From Betaproteobacteria bacterium (GTDB taxonomy: Bacteria; Pseudomonadota; Gammaproteobacteria; Burkholderiales; Casimicrobiaceae): a DNA stretch of 45,403 bases. The notes beneath the pieces are model-generated. The model saw only the letters and a list, made by a program, of their open reading frames with translations. It searched no databases and was not told where the DNA came from. The DNA lies in NCBI GenBank assembly GCA_003153475.1, contig PLYT01000096.1, positions 40,554 to 85,956 of the forward strand, written 5' to 3'. Shown here one piece after another: positions 34,934 through 44,179 of this stretch. A program made the position numbers and the translations under genes. Position 1 is the first letter of the stretch. The number at the start of each line of letters is the position of its first letter.

Positions 34934-35051
34934 ATCGGATGACCTCATCGGTTGTTCTCAGCCCCCATGCTCCGGGCCCCTTTTTTCGGGGCATCACGAT
35001 ATAAGATGCGGGCGCGCCGGGGAGGTTCAAGCAATCCGACGAACGAACGAG

Positions 35052-35936
35052 TCAGGCGACGATCTGGACCAGCTCCCGAATGAAGTTGGGCAGCGCCATC
35101 GTGGCCCGGTGGACATCCCCATTGTAATACTGCAAATCGCGTATGCCGCGCTGCGAAATGCGGCGGTCGGCCTCGAGCGGAGTCAGGTAAGAGGGATTCA
35201 GCGTCGCCGAGACACACGCCATCATCCACAGCCCGCCGTAGAGCGGAATAGGCACCAGATACGGCACGACAATGGCGAAAGCGGCCCGCAGCTCAGCCAT
35301 GCCCGCCCGGATGCGCTCCGGATGCGAGACCGGCGAAGCCAGATGCAGGCTCATCGCGCCGGACGGATTCAGACGTGCCGCGCACGCGCGATAGAAGTCG
35401 GCGTCGTATAACGGCGCCGAAGGCCCGCCTGGATCTGTCAGATCGAGGACGATGAGGTCGTAGGTCTCGGTGGAAGCGCGAACAAAAGCCAGCCCGTCTT
35501 CGACCCGGATCGCAAGCCGCGGATCGGACAGTGCGCCGCGGTGCACCTTGCCCAGGTACTTGCGCGCGATGTCGACCACGGCAAGATCGATCTCGACCAG
35601 CGTCACCGACCTGATCGTCGAGTACTTGAGCAGCTCCTCGGCGGAGCCACCGTCGCCGCCGCCGATGATCAAGGCGGTCGTCGGCGCCGGATGTGCGATC
35701 GCCGCCACGTGGACGAGATTCTCGTGGTAATAGAACTCGTCCTTTTCCGACGTCATGAAGTGGCCGTCGAGCCGGAACAGCGTGCCGAAGGCCGCGGTGT
35801 CGTGAACCTCGACCGCCTGGAACGGCGACTGAAAGCGCTCGAACTCGCGGGTCGAGCGGACGAAAAAGCCCGTATCGTCGGTCAGGTACTCGGTCAGTAA
35901 GCCGGGCTGCAGGTCCGCGTGCTTCTCTTCAGGCAT
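35052..35936 (-). CDS. speE: Spermidine synthase SpeE
   Basis: Transfers the aminopropyl group of decarboxylated SAM to putrescine. The 294-residue product has the N-terminal beta-hairpin, [20 protein letters not shown], the SAM-type motif [32 protein letters not shown] and the catalytic region [28 protein letters not shown] replaces the commoner D-P-x-GP. Its start overlaps the speD stop by eight bases, so the decarboxylase and synthase are made together. Confidence 0.94.
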   Translation of the reverse strand: MPEEKHADLQPGLLTEYLTDDTGFFVRSTREFERFQSPFQAVEVHDTAAFGTLFRLDGHFMTSEKDEFYYHENLVHVAAIAHPAPTTALIIGGGDGGSAEELLKYSTIRSVTLVEIDLAVVDIARKYLGKVHRGALSDPRLAIRVEDGLAFVRASTETYDLIVLDLTDPGGPSAPLYDADFYRACAARLNPSGAMSLHLASPVSHPERIRAGMAELRAAFAIVVPYLVPIPLYGGLWMMACVSATLNPSYLTPLEADRRISQRGIRDLQYYNGDVHRATMALPNFIRELVQIVA

Positions 35937-36294
35937 CGCCCCCGCCGCGATGTATGGCCTGGAACTTCATTCGCTGCGGTCGCATCGCGTCCTGCATCGC
36001 GCGAAACAATCGTTCGGCCTTGGCCGTGTTGTCGGTCGTGTAGTTGCAGACGTAGACGTCGATCGTAACGAAGCCGTGTTCGGGCCAGGTGTGGATCGCC
36101 AGGTGCGATTCGGCCAGAAGCACGGTCCCGGTCACGCCCTGCGGCTCGAACTGGTGGAAACTGTCGCCGACAACCGTCATCGAGGAGGCTTGCGCGAGGC
36201 GCACGCACAGCGCACGCAGCGAGGCGGAGTGCGTCATTTCGGGCGTATCAGCCGCGCAGTCGTACCATTCTCCGAGCAGGTGAATGCCTTCCAT
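35929..36294 (-). CDS. speD: S-adenosylmethionine decarboxylase proenzyme (short type)
   Basis: A 121-residue prokaryotic class 1B enzyme that self-cleaves to create a pyruvoyl cofactor. Cleavage is between E62 and S63 in [13 protein letters not shown]68 and C83 (in YVCNYTT) are the expected processing and catalytic residues. It supplies decarboxylated SAM to SpeE. The ATG at 36294 has GGAG upstream. It is the first gene of speDE and divergent from tkt. Confidence 0.96.
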   Translation of the reverse strand: MEGIHLLGEWYDCAADTPEMTHSASLRALCVRLAQASSMTVVGDSFHQFEPQGVTGTVLLAESHLAIHTWPEHGFVTIDVYVCNYTTDNTAKAERLFRAMQDAMRPQRMKFQAIHRGGGDA

Positions 36295-36355
36295 CGTATT
36301 TCTCCAGGCGCCGCTTCGCTAAAAAACGGTTGCGAAGACGCTAAACTTTCTATTA

Positions 36356-36384
36356 TTGCCCAAAACCAGCGCTTAGGCGATAAT
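36356..36384 (+). promoter_or_regulatory. Promoter of tkt and the central-carbon gene run
   Basis: TTGCCC (36356-36361) and GATAAT (36379-36384) are separated by 17 bases. The tkt ATG lies about 70 bases downstream. It sits in an AT-richer gap shared with divergent speD. Confidence 0.65.
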
Positions 36385-36456
36385 TTTACCGCTTTGCCGC
36401 AACGTTCCACACCCGGTGCGTTTGCCGGCTGGCGCTCCGATCCCGCTCCCAAGGCA

Positions 36457-38508
36457 ATGACCGCATCGCTTTCCGTGCCGCCTCCGGCTTCCGCGCCGCG
36501 CAAGCCGCCCCCCGACACGCGTCTGCTCGCCAACGCGATTCGTACACTGGCGATGGACGCCGTGCAAGCCGCCAACTCCGGCCATCCCGGGATGCCGATG
36601 GGCATGGCGGAGATCGCCGTCGCGCTATGGAATCGCCACCTTCGCCATAATCCTGCCAATCCGCACTGGCCCGATCGTGACCGCTTCGTGCTGTCCAACG
36701 GCCACGGCTCGATGCTGCAATACGCGCTGCTGCATCTGACCGGGTACGCGCTTCCACTCGACGAGCTTAGGCATTTCCGCCAGCTGGGCTCGGCCACGCC
36801 CGGCCACCCCGAGCTGGGCGTCACCCCCGGCGTCGAAACGACGACCGGACCGCTCGGCCAGGGCCTTGCCAACGCGGTGGGCATGGCGCTTGCCGAAAGG
36901 CTTCTCGCGGTCGAGTTCAACCGTCCCGGCCACGCGATCGTCGACCACCGGACCTATGTATTCGCCGGCGACGGCTGCCTGATGGAGGGCATCTCGCACG
37001 AAGCCTGCTCGCTGGCCGGCACGCTGGGCCTGGCCAAGCTCTGCTGCTTTTACGACGACAACGGCATCTCGATCGATGGCAGGGTCGCCGGGTGGTTTAC
37101 CGACGACACCCCGGCACGCTTCGCCGCGTACGGCTGGCATGTCGTTCCCGACGTCGACGGCCACGACGTCGACGCCGTCGATGCGGCGATACGCTCCGCT
37201 CACGCAACGACCGACCGCCCGACGCTGATCTGCTGCAAGACGATCATCGGCCGCGGCTCGCCGAATCGAGCCGGAACCGAACTCGCGCACGGGCAGGCGC
37301 TGGGTGAAAAGGAAGTCGCGCTGACGCGGGAGGCGATCGGCTGGAGCTATCCGCCATTCGAGATCCCGCAGGCCGCCTACGACGGCTGGAACGCACGCGA
37401 GTGCGGCGAATTGCTCGAAGCGGACTGGAACACGCGCTTTGCCGCCTACGAGTCGGCGCATCCTGCGTTGGCGGCCGAATTCCGGCGCCGAATCTCCGGT
37501 GACCTCCCGCCGGATTTCGCCGCGCACGCCGCCGCGTTCGCGGCGCGTCAAAACGACAAGGCCGAATCGATCGCGACGCGCAAGGCGTCGCAGCAGGCGA
37601 TCGAGGCCTTCGCGCCGCTGTTGCCGGAAATGATCGGCGGCGCGGCCGACTTGACCGGCTCCGTGTTCACCAACTGGTCGGGCAGCAAGCCAGTGAGCGC
37701 GCACGCTGCCGGCAACTACATCAATTTCGGCGTGCGCGAATTTGCGATGACCGCGATCGCCAGCGGGCTCACCTTGCACGGCGGATTCATCCCCTACGTC
37801 GGCACTTTCCTCACTTTCTCCGACTATGCGCGAAACGCTGTTCGTATGGCCGCGCTGATGCGGATCCGCACGATCCTGGTCTACACGCACGACTCGATCG
37901 GGCTGGGCGAGGACGGGCCGACGCACCAGTCGATCGAGCACGCGGCCGCGCTGCGGCTGATCCCCCAGCTCGACGTCTGGCGGCCCTGCGATACCGTCGA
38001 GACGGCGGTGGCGTGGACGGCGGTGCTCGAGCACCGGCACGGCGCAAGCTGCCTGCTGCTGACACGGCAAAACGTCGCGTTCAATCCGCGCCGCGCCGAC
38101 CAGATCGCCGCTATCCGTCGCGGCGCCTACGTCCTCGTCGACGCGGCCGGCGCGCGCGCGACGATCATCGCCACCGGCTCCGAAGTTGCCCTCGCCGTCG
38201 GCGCGCAAAAAGCGCTGGCCGAGGTCGGCGTACCGGTGCGGGTCGTCTCGATGCCGTGCTGCAGCGTGTTCGATCGCCAGGATGCCGCCTATCGCGAAGC
38301 CGTGCTGCCGCGCGGCATGCCGCGTGTCGCCGTCGAGGCCGGTGTCACCGATTACTGGCGCAAATACGTCGGCGCCGTCGACGACCCCGCCGCCGCCGTC
38401 GTCGGCATCGACCGGTTCGGCGAATCGGCGCCGGGGCCGGTCCTGTTCAAGCATTTCGGCTTTACCGTCGATCATGTGGTCGCTGCAGTCCGCCGCGTCC
38501 TTGACTGA
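36457..38508 (+). CDS. tkt: Transketolase
   Basis: A 683-residue TPP enzyme that exchanges two-carbon units in the pentose phosphate and Calvin cycles. It has [47 protein letters not shown] and the TPP/Mg motif [12 protein letters not shown]. The pyrimidine domain has GGAADLTGS and [20 protein letters not shown]. The frame is open far upstream, but the ATG at 36457 is set by homology. It heads tkt-GNAT-gap-pgk-pyk-fba, an order common in betaproteobacteria that serves both glycolysis and, where present, CO2 fixation. Confidence 0.95.
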   Translation: MTASLSVPPPASAPRKPPPDTRLLANAIRTLAMDAVQAANSGHPGMPMGMAEIAVALWNRHLRHNPANPHWPDRDRFVLSNGHGSMLQYALLHLTGYALPLDELRHFRQLGSATPGHPELGVTPGVETTTGPLGQGLANAVGMALAERLLAVEFNRPGHAIVDHRTYVFAGDGCLMEGISHEACSLAGTLGLAKLCCFYDDNGISIDGRVAGWFTDDTPARFAAYGWHVVPDVDGHDVDAVDAAIRSAHATTDRPTLICCKTIIGRGSPNRAGTELAHGQALGEKEVALTREAIGWSYPPFEIPQAAYDGWNARECGELLEADWNTRFAAYESAHPALAAEFRRRISGDLPPDFAAHAAAFAARQNDKAESIATRKASQQAIEAFAPLLPEMIGGAADLTGSVFTNWSGSKPVSAHAAGNYINFGVREFAMTAIASGLTLHGGFIPYVGTFLTFSDYARNAVRMAALMRIRTILVYTHDSIGLGEDGPTHQSIEHAAALRLIPQLDVWRPCDTVETAVAWTAVLEHRHGASCLLLTRQNVAFNPRRADQIAAIRRGAYVLVDAAGARATIIATGSEVALAVGAQKALAEVGVPVRVVSMPCCSVFDRQDAAYREAVLPRGMPRVAVEAGVTDYWRKYVGAVDDPAAAVVGIDRFGESAPGPVLFKHFGFTVDHVVAAVRRVLD

Positions 38509-39103
38509 GGCGCCCGGCATCGTCATTCGTCGCGCTACACCGCGCGACGCGGAGGCGATCGCGCGCGTGCGCATCGACGCTTGGCGAACGACCTATCGCG
38601 GTTTGATTCCCGCTGTATACCTGGACGGCATGCAGGTCGATGCCAGCACGGCGTTGTGGGACAAGATACTGACCGCGGGACCGAGCCCGGCCAGCGTCTT
38701 TGTCGCGACCCACGCCGACGAGGTCGTGGGCTTCGCCGCTGGCAGCATGCTCGCCGAGCCCAAATTCGGACTCAACGCCGAGCTGACCGCCGTGTATCTG
38801 CGCCGCGAATTTCAACGCGTCGGACTCGGACGGCGCCTGATTGCGGCCGTCATCGATGCGCAGCGCGCACACGGCGCCACCGGCATGATCGTCTGGACGA
38901 TCGCCGGCAACAAGCCGGCGCGGGCGTTCTACGAAGCGCTGGGTGCGGAGCTTTTGGTCGAGCAAACGTTCCAATGGGACGGGATGGATTTGCTGGAAGC
39001 CGGCTACGGCTGGCGCGATCTGGACGCGCTGGCGGCGGCCTGCCGCGCCGGACAGGTGTTGCCCGAAACCGAATCGACAAGAGAAGACAGGAGAGCAGGA
39101 TGA
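38474..39103 (+). CDS. GNAT-family N-acetyltransferase
   Basis: A 209-residue protein from ATG 38474, or 200 residues from TTG 38501. It overlaps the end of tkt and shares ATGA with the gap start. The core reads [27 protein letters not shown], then the acetyl-CoA loop [19 protein letters not shown] (R/Q-x-x-G-x-G/A type), and [17 protein letters not shown]. The substrate is unknown and could be a small molecule or a protein lysine. Lying inside the glycolytic gene run, it may be translated with tkt and gap, which is unusual for a GNAT gene. Confidence 0.85.
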   Translation: MWSLQSAASLTEAPGIVIRRATPRDAEAIARVRIDAWRTTYRGLIPAVYLDGMQVDASTALWDKILTAGPSPASVFVATHADEVVGFAAGSMLAEPKFGLNAELTAVYLRREFQRVGLGRRLIAAVIDAQRAHGATGMIVWTIAGNKPARAFYEALGAELLVEQTFQWDGMDLLEAGYGWRDLDALAAACRAGQVLPETESTREDRRAG

Positions 39104-40113
39104 TGATCAAGGTTGCCATCAACGGCTACGGACGCATCGGCCGCAACATTCTTCGCGCGCACTATGAGACCGGACGCAAGCATCCGCTGGTCATCGTCGC
39201 GATCAACGATCTGGGAAGCCCCGAGACCAACGCCCATCTGACCCGGCACGACACCGTGCACGGCAAGTTTCCGGGCAAGGTCGAAGTCGACGGCGACGCG
39301 ATGGTCGTCAACGGCGACCGCATCAAGGTTTTCGCACAGCGCAACCCGGCCGAGCTGCCATGGAACGCGCTGGGAGTCGACGTCGTCCTCGAATGCACGG
39401 GGCTTTTCACGACCAAGGAAAAAGCCTCGGCGCACGTCAAGGGCGGCGCGAAAAAAGTGATCATCTCGGCACCGGGCGGCAAGGATGTCGACGCGACGAT
39501 CGTGTACGGCGTCAATCATGAGACACTCAAAGCATCACACACGGTGATCTCGAATGCTTCGTGCACGACCAATTGCCTCGCTCCGCTGGTCAAGCCGCTG
39601 CACGATCAGATCGGCGTCGTCAACGGCCTGATGACCACCGTGCATTCGTACACCAACGATCAGGTGCTGACCGACGTCTACCACGAGGACCTGCGCCGGG
39701 CCCGCTCGGCCACGATGAGCATGATCCCGACCAAGACCGGCGCCGCTGCCGCCGTCGGGCTGGTGCTGCCGGAGCTCAACGGCAAGCTCGATGGTTACGC
39801 GATCCGGGTGCCGACGATCAACGTCTCGATCGTCGACCTGTCGTTCATCGCCGCGCGCGATACGACGGTCGAGGAGGTCAATGCCGTGATGAAGGCCGCA
39901 TCCGAGTCAGGACCGCTGGCCGGATTGCTCGGCTACAACACCGCGCCGCTGGTGTCGGTCGACTTCAACCACGACCCGCGCTCGTCGATTTTCGATGCGA
40001 CGCTGACCAAGGTCTCCGGTCGCCTGGTCAAGGTCTCGTCCTGGTACGACAACGAATGGGGCTTCAGCAACCGGATGCTCGACGCGACAGTTGCATTCAT
40101 GACCGCTAAATAA
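39100..40113 (+). CDS. gap: Glyceraldehyde-3-phosphate dehydrogenase, type I
   Basis: A 337-residue enzyme (336 from the next ATG at 39103) that converts glyceraldehyde-3-phosphate to 1,3-bisphosphoglycerate. The nucleotide-binding start is [13 protein letters not shown]. Asp in VAINDLGS suggests NAD preference, and the active site is [12 protein letters not shown] with C155, followed by TVHSYTNDQ. The C-terminus has [18 protein letters not shown] lies six bases before the first ATG. It is followed by pgk after 58 bases. Confidence 0.96.
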   Translation: MMIKVAINGYGRIGRNILRAHYETGRKHPLVIVAINDLGSPETNAHLTRHDTVHGKFPGKVEVDGDAMVVNGDRIKVFAQRNPAELPWNALGVDVVLECTGLFTTKEKASAHVKGGAKKVIISAPGGKDVDATIVYGVNHETLKASHTVISNASCTTNCLAPLVKPLHDQIGVVNGLMTTVHSYTNDQVLTDVYHEDLRRARSATMSMIPTKTGAAAAVGLVLPELNGKLDGYAIRVPTINVSIVDLSFIAARDTTVEEVNAVMKAASESGPLAGLLGYNTAPLVSVDFNHDPRSSIFDATLTKVSGRLVKVSSWYDNEWGFSNRMLDATVAFMTAK

Positions 40114-40171
40114 CATCCCCACCGGCTTTCACGATCGCGACGGCGACTGATGAGGGCGCACATCCAACGAC

Positions 40172-41362
40172 ATGACTGACACATTCCTGCGCCTGGCCGA
40201 CATCGACGTCGCCGGCAAGCGCGTCTTCATACGCGCCGACCTCAACGTCCCGCTCGACGGGCACGGCGCGATCAGCGACGACACGCGCATCCGCGCCTCG
40301 GTGCCGGCAATTCGCGATGCGCTCTCGCGCGGCGGCGCGACGATGGTCACCTCGCACTTGGGCCGACCGACCGAGGGACGGTTCACCGCGGCCGATTCGC
40401 TCGCGCCGATTGCGCACCGGCTGGCCGAACTTCTCGGCAGGCCGGTGCCGTTGATCGCCGACTGGGTCGACGGCGGCGCCTGGCACCAGGCGCTCAAGCC
40501 GGGCGAGCTGGTGCTGCTCGAGAACTGCCGTTTCAACGTCGGCGAAAAGAAGGACGACGAGGCGCTCGCCCGCAAGATGGCGAGCCTTTGCGATGTCTAT
40601 GTCAACGACGCCTTCGGCACCGCGCATCGCGCTGAGGCGACGACGCACGGCATCGCCAGGTTCGCGCCGATCGCCTGCGCCGGCCCGCTGCTGGCTGCCG
40701 AAATCGACACGCTGGGGCGCGTACTCGCGCATCCCGCGCGGCCGCTGGTCGCGATCGTCGCCGGATCCAAGGTATCGACCAAGCTGACAATATTGAAGTC
40801 GCTGGCGGCGCGGGTCGACCGCTTGATCGTCGGTGGCGGCATCGCCAACACGTTCATCCTTGCGGTCGGCGGCAAAATCGGCAAGTCGCTGGCGGAAGCC
40901 GATCTCGTCGGCGAGGCCAAGGCAATACTCGACGCCTTTCCGGGCAAGGTTCCGATCCCGGTCGATGCCGTCGTTGCCAAGGAGTTTTCGGCGACTGCGG
41001 CGCCCACCTTGAAAGCCATCGCCGACATCGCCGACGATGACATGATCCTCGATATCGGGCCGCAGACGGTGCTGGAGCTGAAAGCGATCATCGCCAAGGC
41101 GGGCACTATCGTCTGGAACGGACCGGTCGGCGTATTCGAGTTCGATGCGTTCGGCGAAGGTACGCGCGAGATCGCACACGCGATCGCCGATTCGAAGGCA
41201 TTCTCGATCGCCGGCGGAGGCGACACGCTGGCCGCGATCGCGAAGTACGGCGTCGCCGACCGCATCGGCTACATCTCGACCGGCGGCGGCGCGTTTCTCG
41301 AATTTCTCGAAGGCAAGACGCTGCCCGCGGTGGCGATCCTCGAGCAGCGCGCCGCGCAGTGA
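40172..41362 (+). CDS. pgk: Phosphoglycerate kinase
   Basis: A 396-residue kinase making ATP and 3-phosphoglycerate. It has the signature [69 protein letters not shown] and the glycine-rich [12 protein letters not shown]. Length and motifs are standard. Its stop overlaps a GTG in the pyk frame, though the pyk start is probably 45 bases further on. Confidence 0.97.
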   Translation: MTDTFLRLADIDVAGKRVFIRADLNVPLDGHGAISDDTRIRASVPAIRDALSRGGATMVTSHLGRPTEGRFTAADSLAPIAHRLAELLGRPVPLIADWVDGGAWHQALKPGELVLLENCRFNVGEKKDDEALARKMASLCDVYVNDAFGTAHRAEATTHGIARFAPIACAGPLLAAEIDTLGRVLAHPARPLVAIVAGSKVSTKLTILKSLAARVDRLIVGGGIANTFILAVGGKIGKSLAEADLVGEAKAILDAFPGKVPIPVDAVVAKEFSATAAPTLKAIADIADDDMILDIGPQTVLELKAIIAKAGTIVWNGPVGVFEFDAFGEGTREIAHAIADSKAFSIAGGGDTLAAIAKYGVADRIGYISTGGGAFLEFLEGKTLPAVAILEQRAAQ

Positions 41363-41406
41363 CCCGCATCGACTTGGCCGAGCCCCTTTCCCAAGCGAGA
41401 CTCCTG

Positions 41407-42831
41407 ATGCAGCGCTCGACCAAAATTGTGGCCACGCTCGGTCCGGCCAGCAGCTCCGCAGACGTGCTGACGCGGATGCTCGCTGCCGGCGTCGATGTCA
41501 TGCGCCTGAATTTTTCGCATGGCACCGCCGCCGACCACGAGGAACGCGCGCGCATGGTGCGCGAGGCGGCGCGATCGCTGGGCCGGGAAGTCGCAATCAT
41601 GGCCGATTTGCAGGGCCCGAAGATCCGCATCGGCAAATTCGCCGGCGGCAAGATCGTGCTCAAGCCGGGCCACCACTTCACGCTGGACGCGGCGCGGGAG
41701 CTGGGTGACGAGGAAGGCGTCGGGCTCGACTACAAGGAGCTCCCCAACGACGTCGCGCCCGGCGTCATTCTGCTGCTCAACGACGGGCTGATTCGCCTCC
41801 GCGTCGAGTCGGTTCGCGGCAGCGCGATCGTTACGCGCGTCGAGCTGGGCGGTACCCTGTCGAACAACAAGGGTATCAACCGCCTGGGCGGAGGCTTGAC
41901 GGCGTCCGCGCTGACCGCGAAGGACATGGACGACATGAAAACCGTCGTCGCCATCGACGCCGAGTACCTGGCCGTGTCGTTTCCGAAGAACAAGGAAGAC
42001 ATGTACATGGCGCGGCAGCTGCTGCGCGCCGCTGGAGGCAGGGCGTTCCTGATCGCCAAGATCGAACGAGCCGAGGCGATCGGCGCGCTCGAGGAAATCA
42101 TCGATGCGTCCGACGGCATCATGGTCGCCCGCGGCGATCTGGCCGTCGAAGTGGGCAACGCGACGGTGCCCGGCCTGCAGAAGCGGATGATCAAGCTCGC
42201 GCGCGAGCGCAACAAGCTGACGATCACCGCGACGCAGATGATGGAGTCGATGATCGAGAATCCGGTGCCGACGCGCGCCGAAGTGTCCGACGTCGCCAAC
42301 GCGGTGCTCGACGGAACCGATGCGGTGATGCTTTCGGCCGAGACCGCGGCCGGACGGTTCCCGGTCGAGACGATCGAATCGATGAGCCAGATCTGCGCCG
42401 AGGCGGAGAAAACGGAGTCCGGCGAGCTCGATCGCGACTTTCTGGATCGCACGTTCACGCGCATCGACCAGTCGATCGCAATGGCTGCCCTGTTCATCGC
42501 CTACCATCTCAAAGTCAAGGCCATCGCGTCACTGACGCAATCCGGCTCGACTGCGTTGTGGATGTCGAGGCACAACTGCGGCTGCCCGATCTTCGCGCTG
42601 ACGCCGGAAGTGTCCTCGCAGCGCCGGATGGCGTTGTACCGCAACGTCCAGCCGCTGTATCTTGAGCAGGGCGAGGATCACGACGCGGTGCTGCGCGCCG
42701 CGGAGGATCTTCTGGTCGCTCGCGGACTGGTCCAGCGCGGCGATCTGATCGTGCTGACGATCGGCGAGCCGATGGGCAAATCGGGCGGCACCAACGCGAT
42801 CAAGATCATCCGGGTCGGCGAGCATCGCTGA
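41407..42831 (+). CDS. pyk: Pyruvate kinase
   Basis: A 474-residue glycolytic enzyme that makes pyruvate and ATP from phosphoenolpyruvate. It begins MQRSTKIVATLGPASS, has MRLNFSHGTAADH, and the active-site segments FLIAKIERAEAI and IMVARGDLAVEVG. C-terminal motifs include TATQMMESMIENPVPTRAEVSDVANAVLDG (shown in part; its core is MMESMI). An in-frame GTG at 41359 overlaps the pgk stop, but the ATG at 41407 matches the family start. It is fifth in the tkt-gap-pgk-pyk-fba run. Confidence 0.95.
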   Translation: MQRSTKIVATLGPASSSADVLTRMLAAGVDVMRLNFSHGTAADHEERARMVREAARSLGREVAIMADLQGPKIRIGKFAGGKIVLKPGHHFTLDAARELGDEEGVGLDYKELPNDVAPGVILLLNDGLIRLRVESVRGSAIVTRVELGGTLSNNKGINRLGGGLTASALTAKDMDDMKTVVAIDAEYLAVSFPKNKEDMYMARQLLRAAGGRAFLIAKIERAEAIGALEEIIDASDGIMVARGDLAVEVGNATVPGLQKRMIKLARERNKLTITATQMMESMIENPVPTRAEVSDVANAVLDGTDAVMLSAETAAGRFPVETIESMSQICAEAEKTESGELDRDFLDRTFTRIDQSIAMAALFIAYHLKVKAIASLTQSGSTALWMSRHNCGCPIFALTPEVSSQRRMALYRNVQPLYLEQGEDHDAVLRAAEDLLVARGLVQRGDLIVLTIGEPMGKSGGTNAIKIIRVGEHR

Positions 42832-42988
42832 CGCGGCGCGCGGTCCGGCTCGGCTCCTGCCCGTCCCCGGTTGACCGCGATGGGGTGCGTGTACCGTTTG
42901 CTGACGCGCTGGACGGCGCGGGCTCCGGCACGACGGAATCCGCGGTAAAATAATCGGTCCGAAAAGACAGTTACTTCAGGAGTCCACC

Positions 42989-44053
42989 ATGCCCCTCGTC
43001 TCTATGCGACAGCTGCTCGACCACGCTGCCGAGCACGATTACGGCCTGCCTGCGTTCAATGTCAACAATCTGGAGCAGGTGCAGGCAATCATGTCCGCCG
43101 CGGCCGAAACCGACAGCCCGGTGATCATGCAGGCGTCTGCCGGCGCGCGCAAATATGCGGGCGAGATTTTTCTGCGTCACCTGATCGAAGCCGCCGTCGA
43201 GAGCTATCCGAACATCCCTGTTGTCATGCACCAGGACCACGGCCAGTCGCCGGCGGTGTGCGAATCGGCGATGCGGCTCGGCTTTTCCAGCGTGATGATG
43301 GACGGCTCGCTCAAGGAAGACGGCAAGTCGATCGCCGACTACGACTACAACCTTAACGTCACGCGCAAGGTCGTCGAGGAAGCCCATGCGCTGGGCGTCA
43401 CCGTCGAAGGCGAGCTCGGATGCCTGGGGTCGCTCGAAACGATGAAGGGCGACAAGGAGGACGGCCACGGCGCCGAAGGCACGATGACGCGCGAAATGCT
43501 GCTTACCGATCCCAACCAGGCGGCGGATTTCGTCAAGTCAACGCAGCTCGACGCGCTGGCGATCGCGATCGGCACCAGCCATGGCGCATACAAGTTTTCG
43601 CGCAAGCCCACTGGCGACATCCTGGCGATCGATCGCATCAAGGAAATCCACGCCCGCATTCCGAACACGCACCTGGTGATGCACGGCTCGTCGTCGGTGC
43701 CCCAGGAACTATTGCAGCTGATCCGCGAAAACGGCGGACAGATGAAGGAGACTTACGGCGTTCCGGTCGAGGAGATCCAGGAAGGCATCCGGCATGGCGT
43801 ACGCAAGGTCAACATCGACACCGACATCCGGCTGGCGATGACCGGCGCGGTCCGCAAGTTCCTCCACGAGAACCCGTCGAAGTTCGACCCTCGCGAGTAC
43901 CTGAAGCCGGCGATGCTGGCCGCGAAGGCGATCTGCGTCGCGCGCTACCAGCAGTTCGGCTGCGCCGGCAAAGCTTCGCTTATCAGGCCGGTGCCGCTGC
44001 AGAAGATGGCTGCCCGCTATAAGAGCGGCGAGCTGCGCCAGATCGTGAATTAG
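42989..44053 (+). CDS. fba: Fructose-bisphosphate aldolase, class II (Calvin-cycle subtype)
   Basis: A 354-residue zinc-dependent aldolase that interconverts fructose-1,6-bisphosphate and two triose phosphates, and can also use sedoheptulose-1,7-bisphosphate. Zinc and active-site motifs are [33 protein letters not shown] and [25 protein letters not shown] closes the phosphate site. This subtype is often called CbbA in autotrophs. CAGGAG (42977-42982) precedes the ATG, and a TAAAAT lies at 42946 without a -35. Two palindromic units follow its stop. Confidence 0.95.
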   Translation: MPLVSMRQLLDHAAEHDYGLPAFNVNNLEQVQAIMSAAAETDSPVIMQASAGARKYAGEIFLRHLIEAAVESYPNIPVVMHQDHGQSPAVCESAMRLGFSSVMMDGSLKEDGKSIADYDYNLNVTRKVVEEAHALGVTVEGELGCLGSLETMKGDKEDGHGAEGTMTREMLLTDPNQAADFVKSTQLDALAIAIGTSHGAYKFSRKPTGDILAIDRIKEIHARIPNTHLVMHGSSSVPQELLQLIRENGGQMKETYGVPVEEIQEGIRHGVRKVNIDTDIRLAMTGAVRKFLHENPSKFDPREYLKPAMLAAKAICVARYQQFGCAGKASLIRPVPLQKMAARYKSGELRQIVN

Positions 44054-44055
44054 CG

Positions 44056-44177
44056 GCGCGAGCGACCCGGCGAGGGGCCCCATGCGGAGCATGGGGATCG
44101 ACGGGGAATTGCGAGTCGACGTTTGAGGCCGAGGCGCGAGCCACTGGCCGAGGGCCCGCGTAGCGGGATCGGCCGGC
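44056..44177. repeat. Two related palindromic (REP-like) units between fba and the Nramp-like gene
   Basis: Two diverged copies of one unit lie in tandem. Both start GCGCGAGC and then have CGAGGG, a hairpin and GGGATCG. Copy 1 starts at 44056, with hairpin CCCCATGC (44078-44085), loop GGA, and GCATGGGG (44089-44096). Copy 2 starts at 44134, with inner hairpin CCCGC (44155-44159), loop GTA, and GCGGG (44163-44167), plus an outer stem GGCCGA (44146-44151) and TCGGCC (44169-44174). The hairpin bases differ but pairing is kept. The location between convergent genes suggests a bidirectional transcription stop or mRNA 3'-end stabiliser. Confidence 0.7.
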
Positions 44178-44179
44178 GC

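Noticed and set aside
34975-34992. GCCCC-TTTTTTC-GGGGC hairpin near the small hypothetical gene
   Set aside because: A short stem with the T-run in its loop and none after it. It is not an intrinsic terminator in either direction.
36625-38574. 649-codon open frame on the minus strand across tkt
   Set aside because: Fully antisense to a clear transketolase. Such long frames are expected opposite GC-rich genes. The translation is Arg/Asp/Gly-rich with no recognisable motif.
41359-41406. Earlier GTG start for pyk overlapping the pgk stop
   Set aside because: It would add 16 residues not seen in the family. The ATG at 41407 begins with the conserved MQRSTKIVATLGP.
41269-42507. 412-codon minus-strand frame across pyk
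   Set aside because: Antisense to pyruvate kinase; His/Arg-rich shadow.
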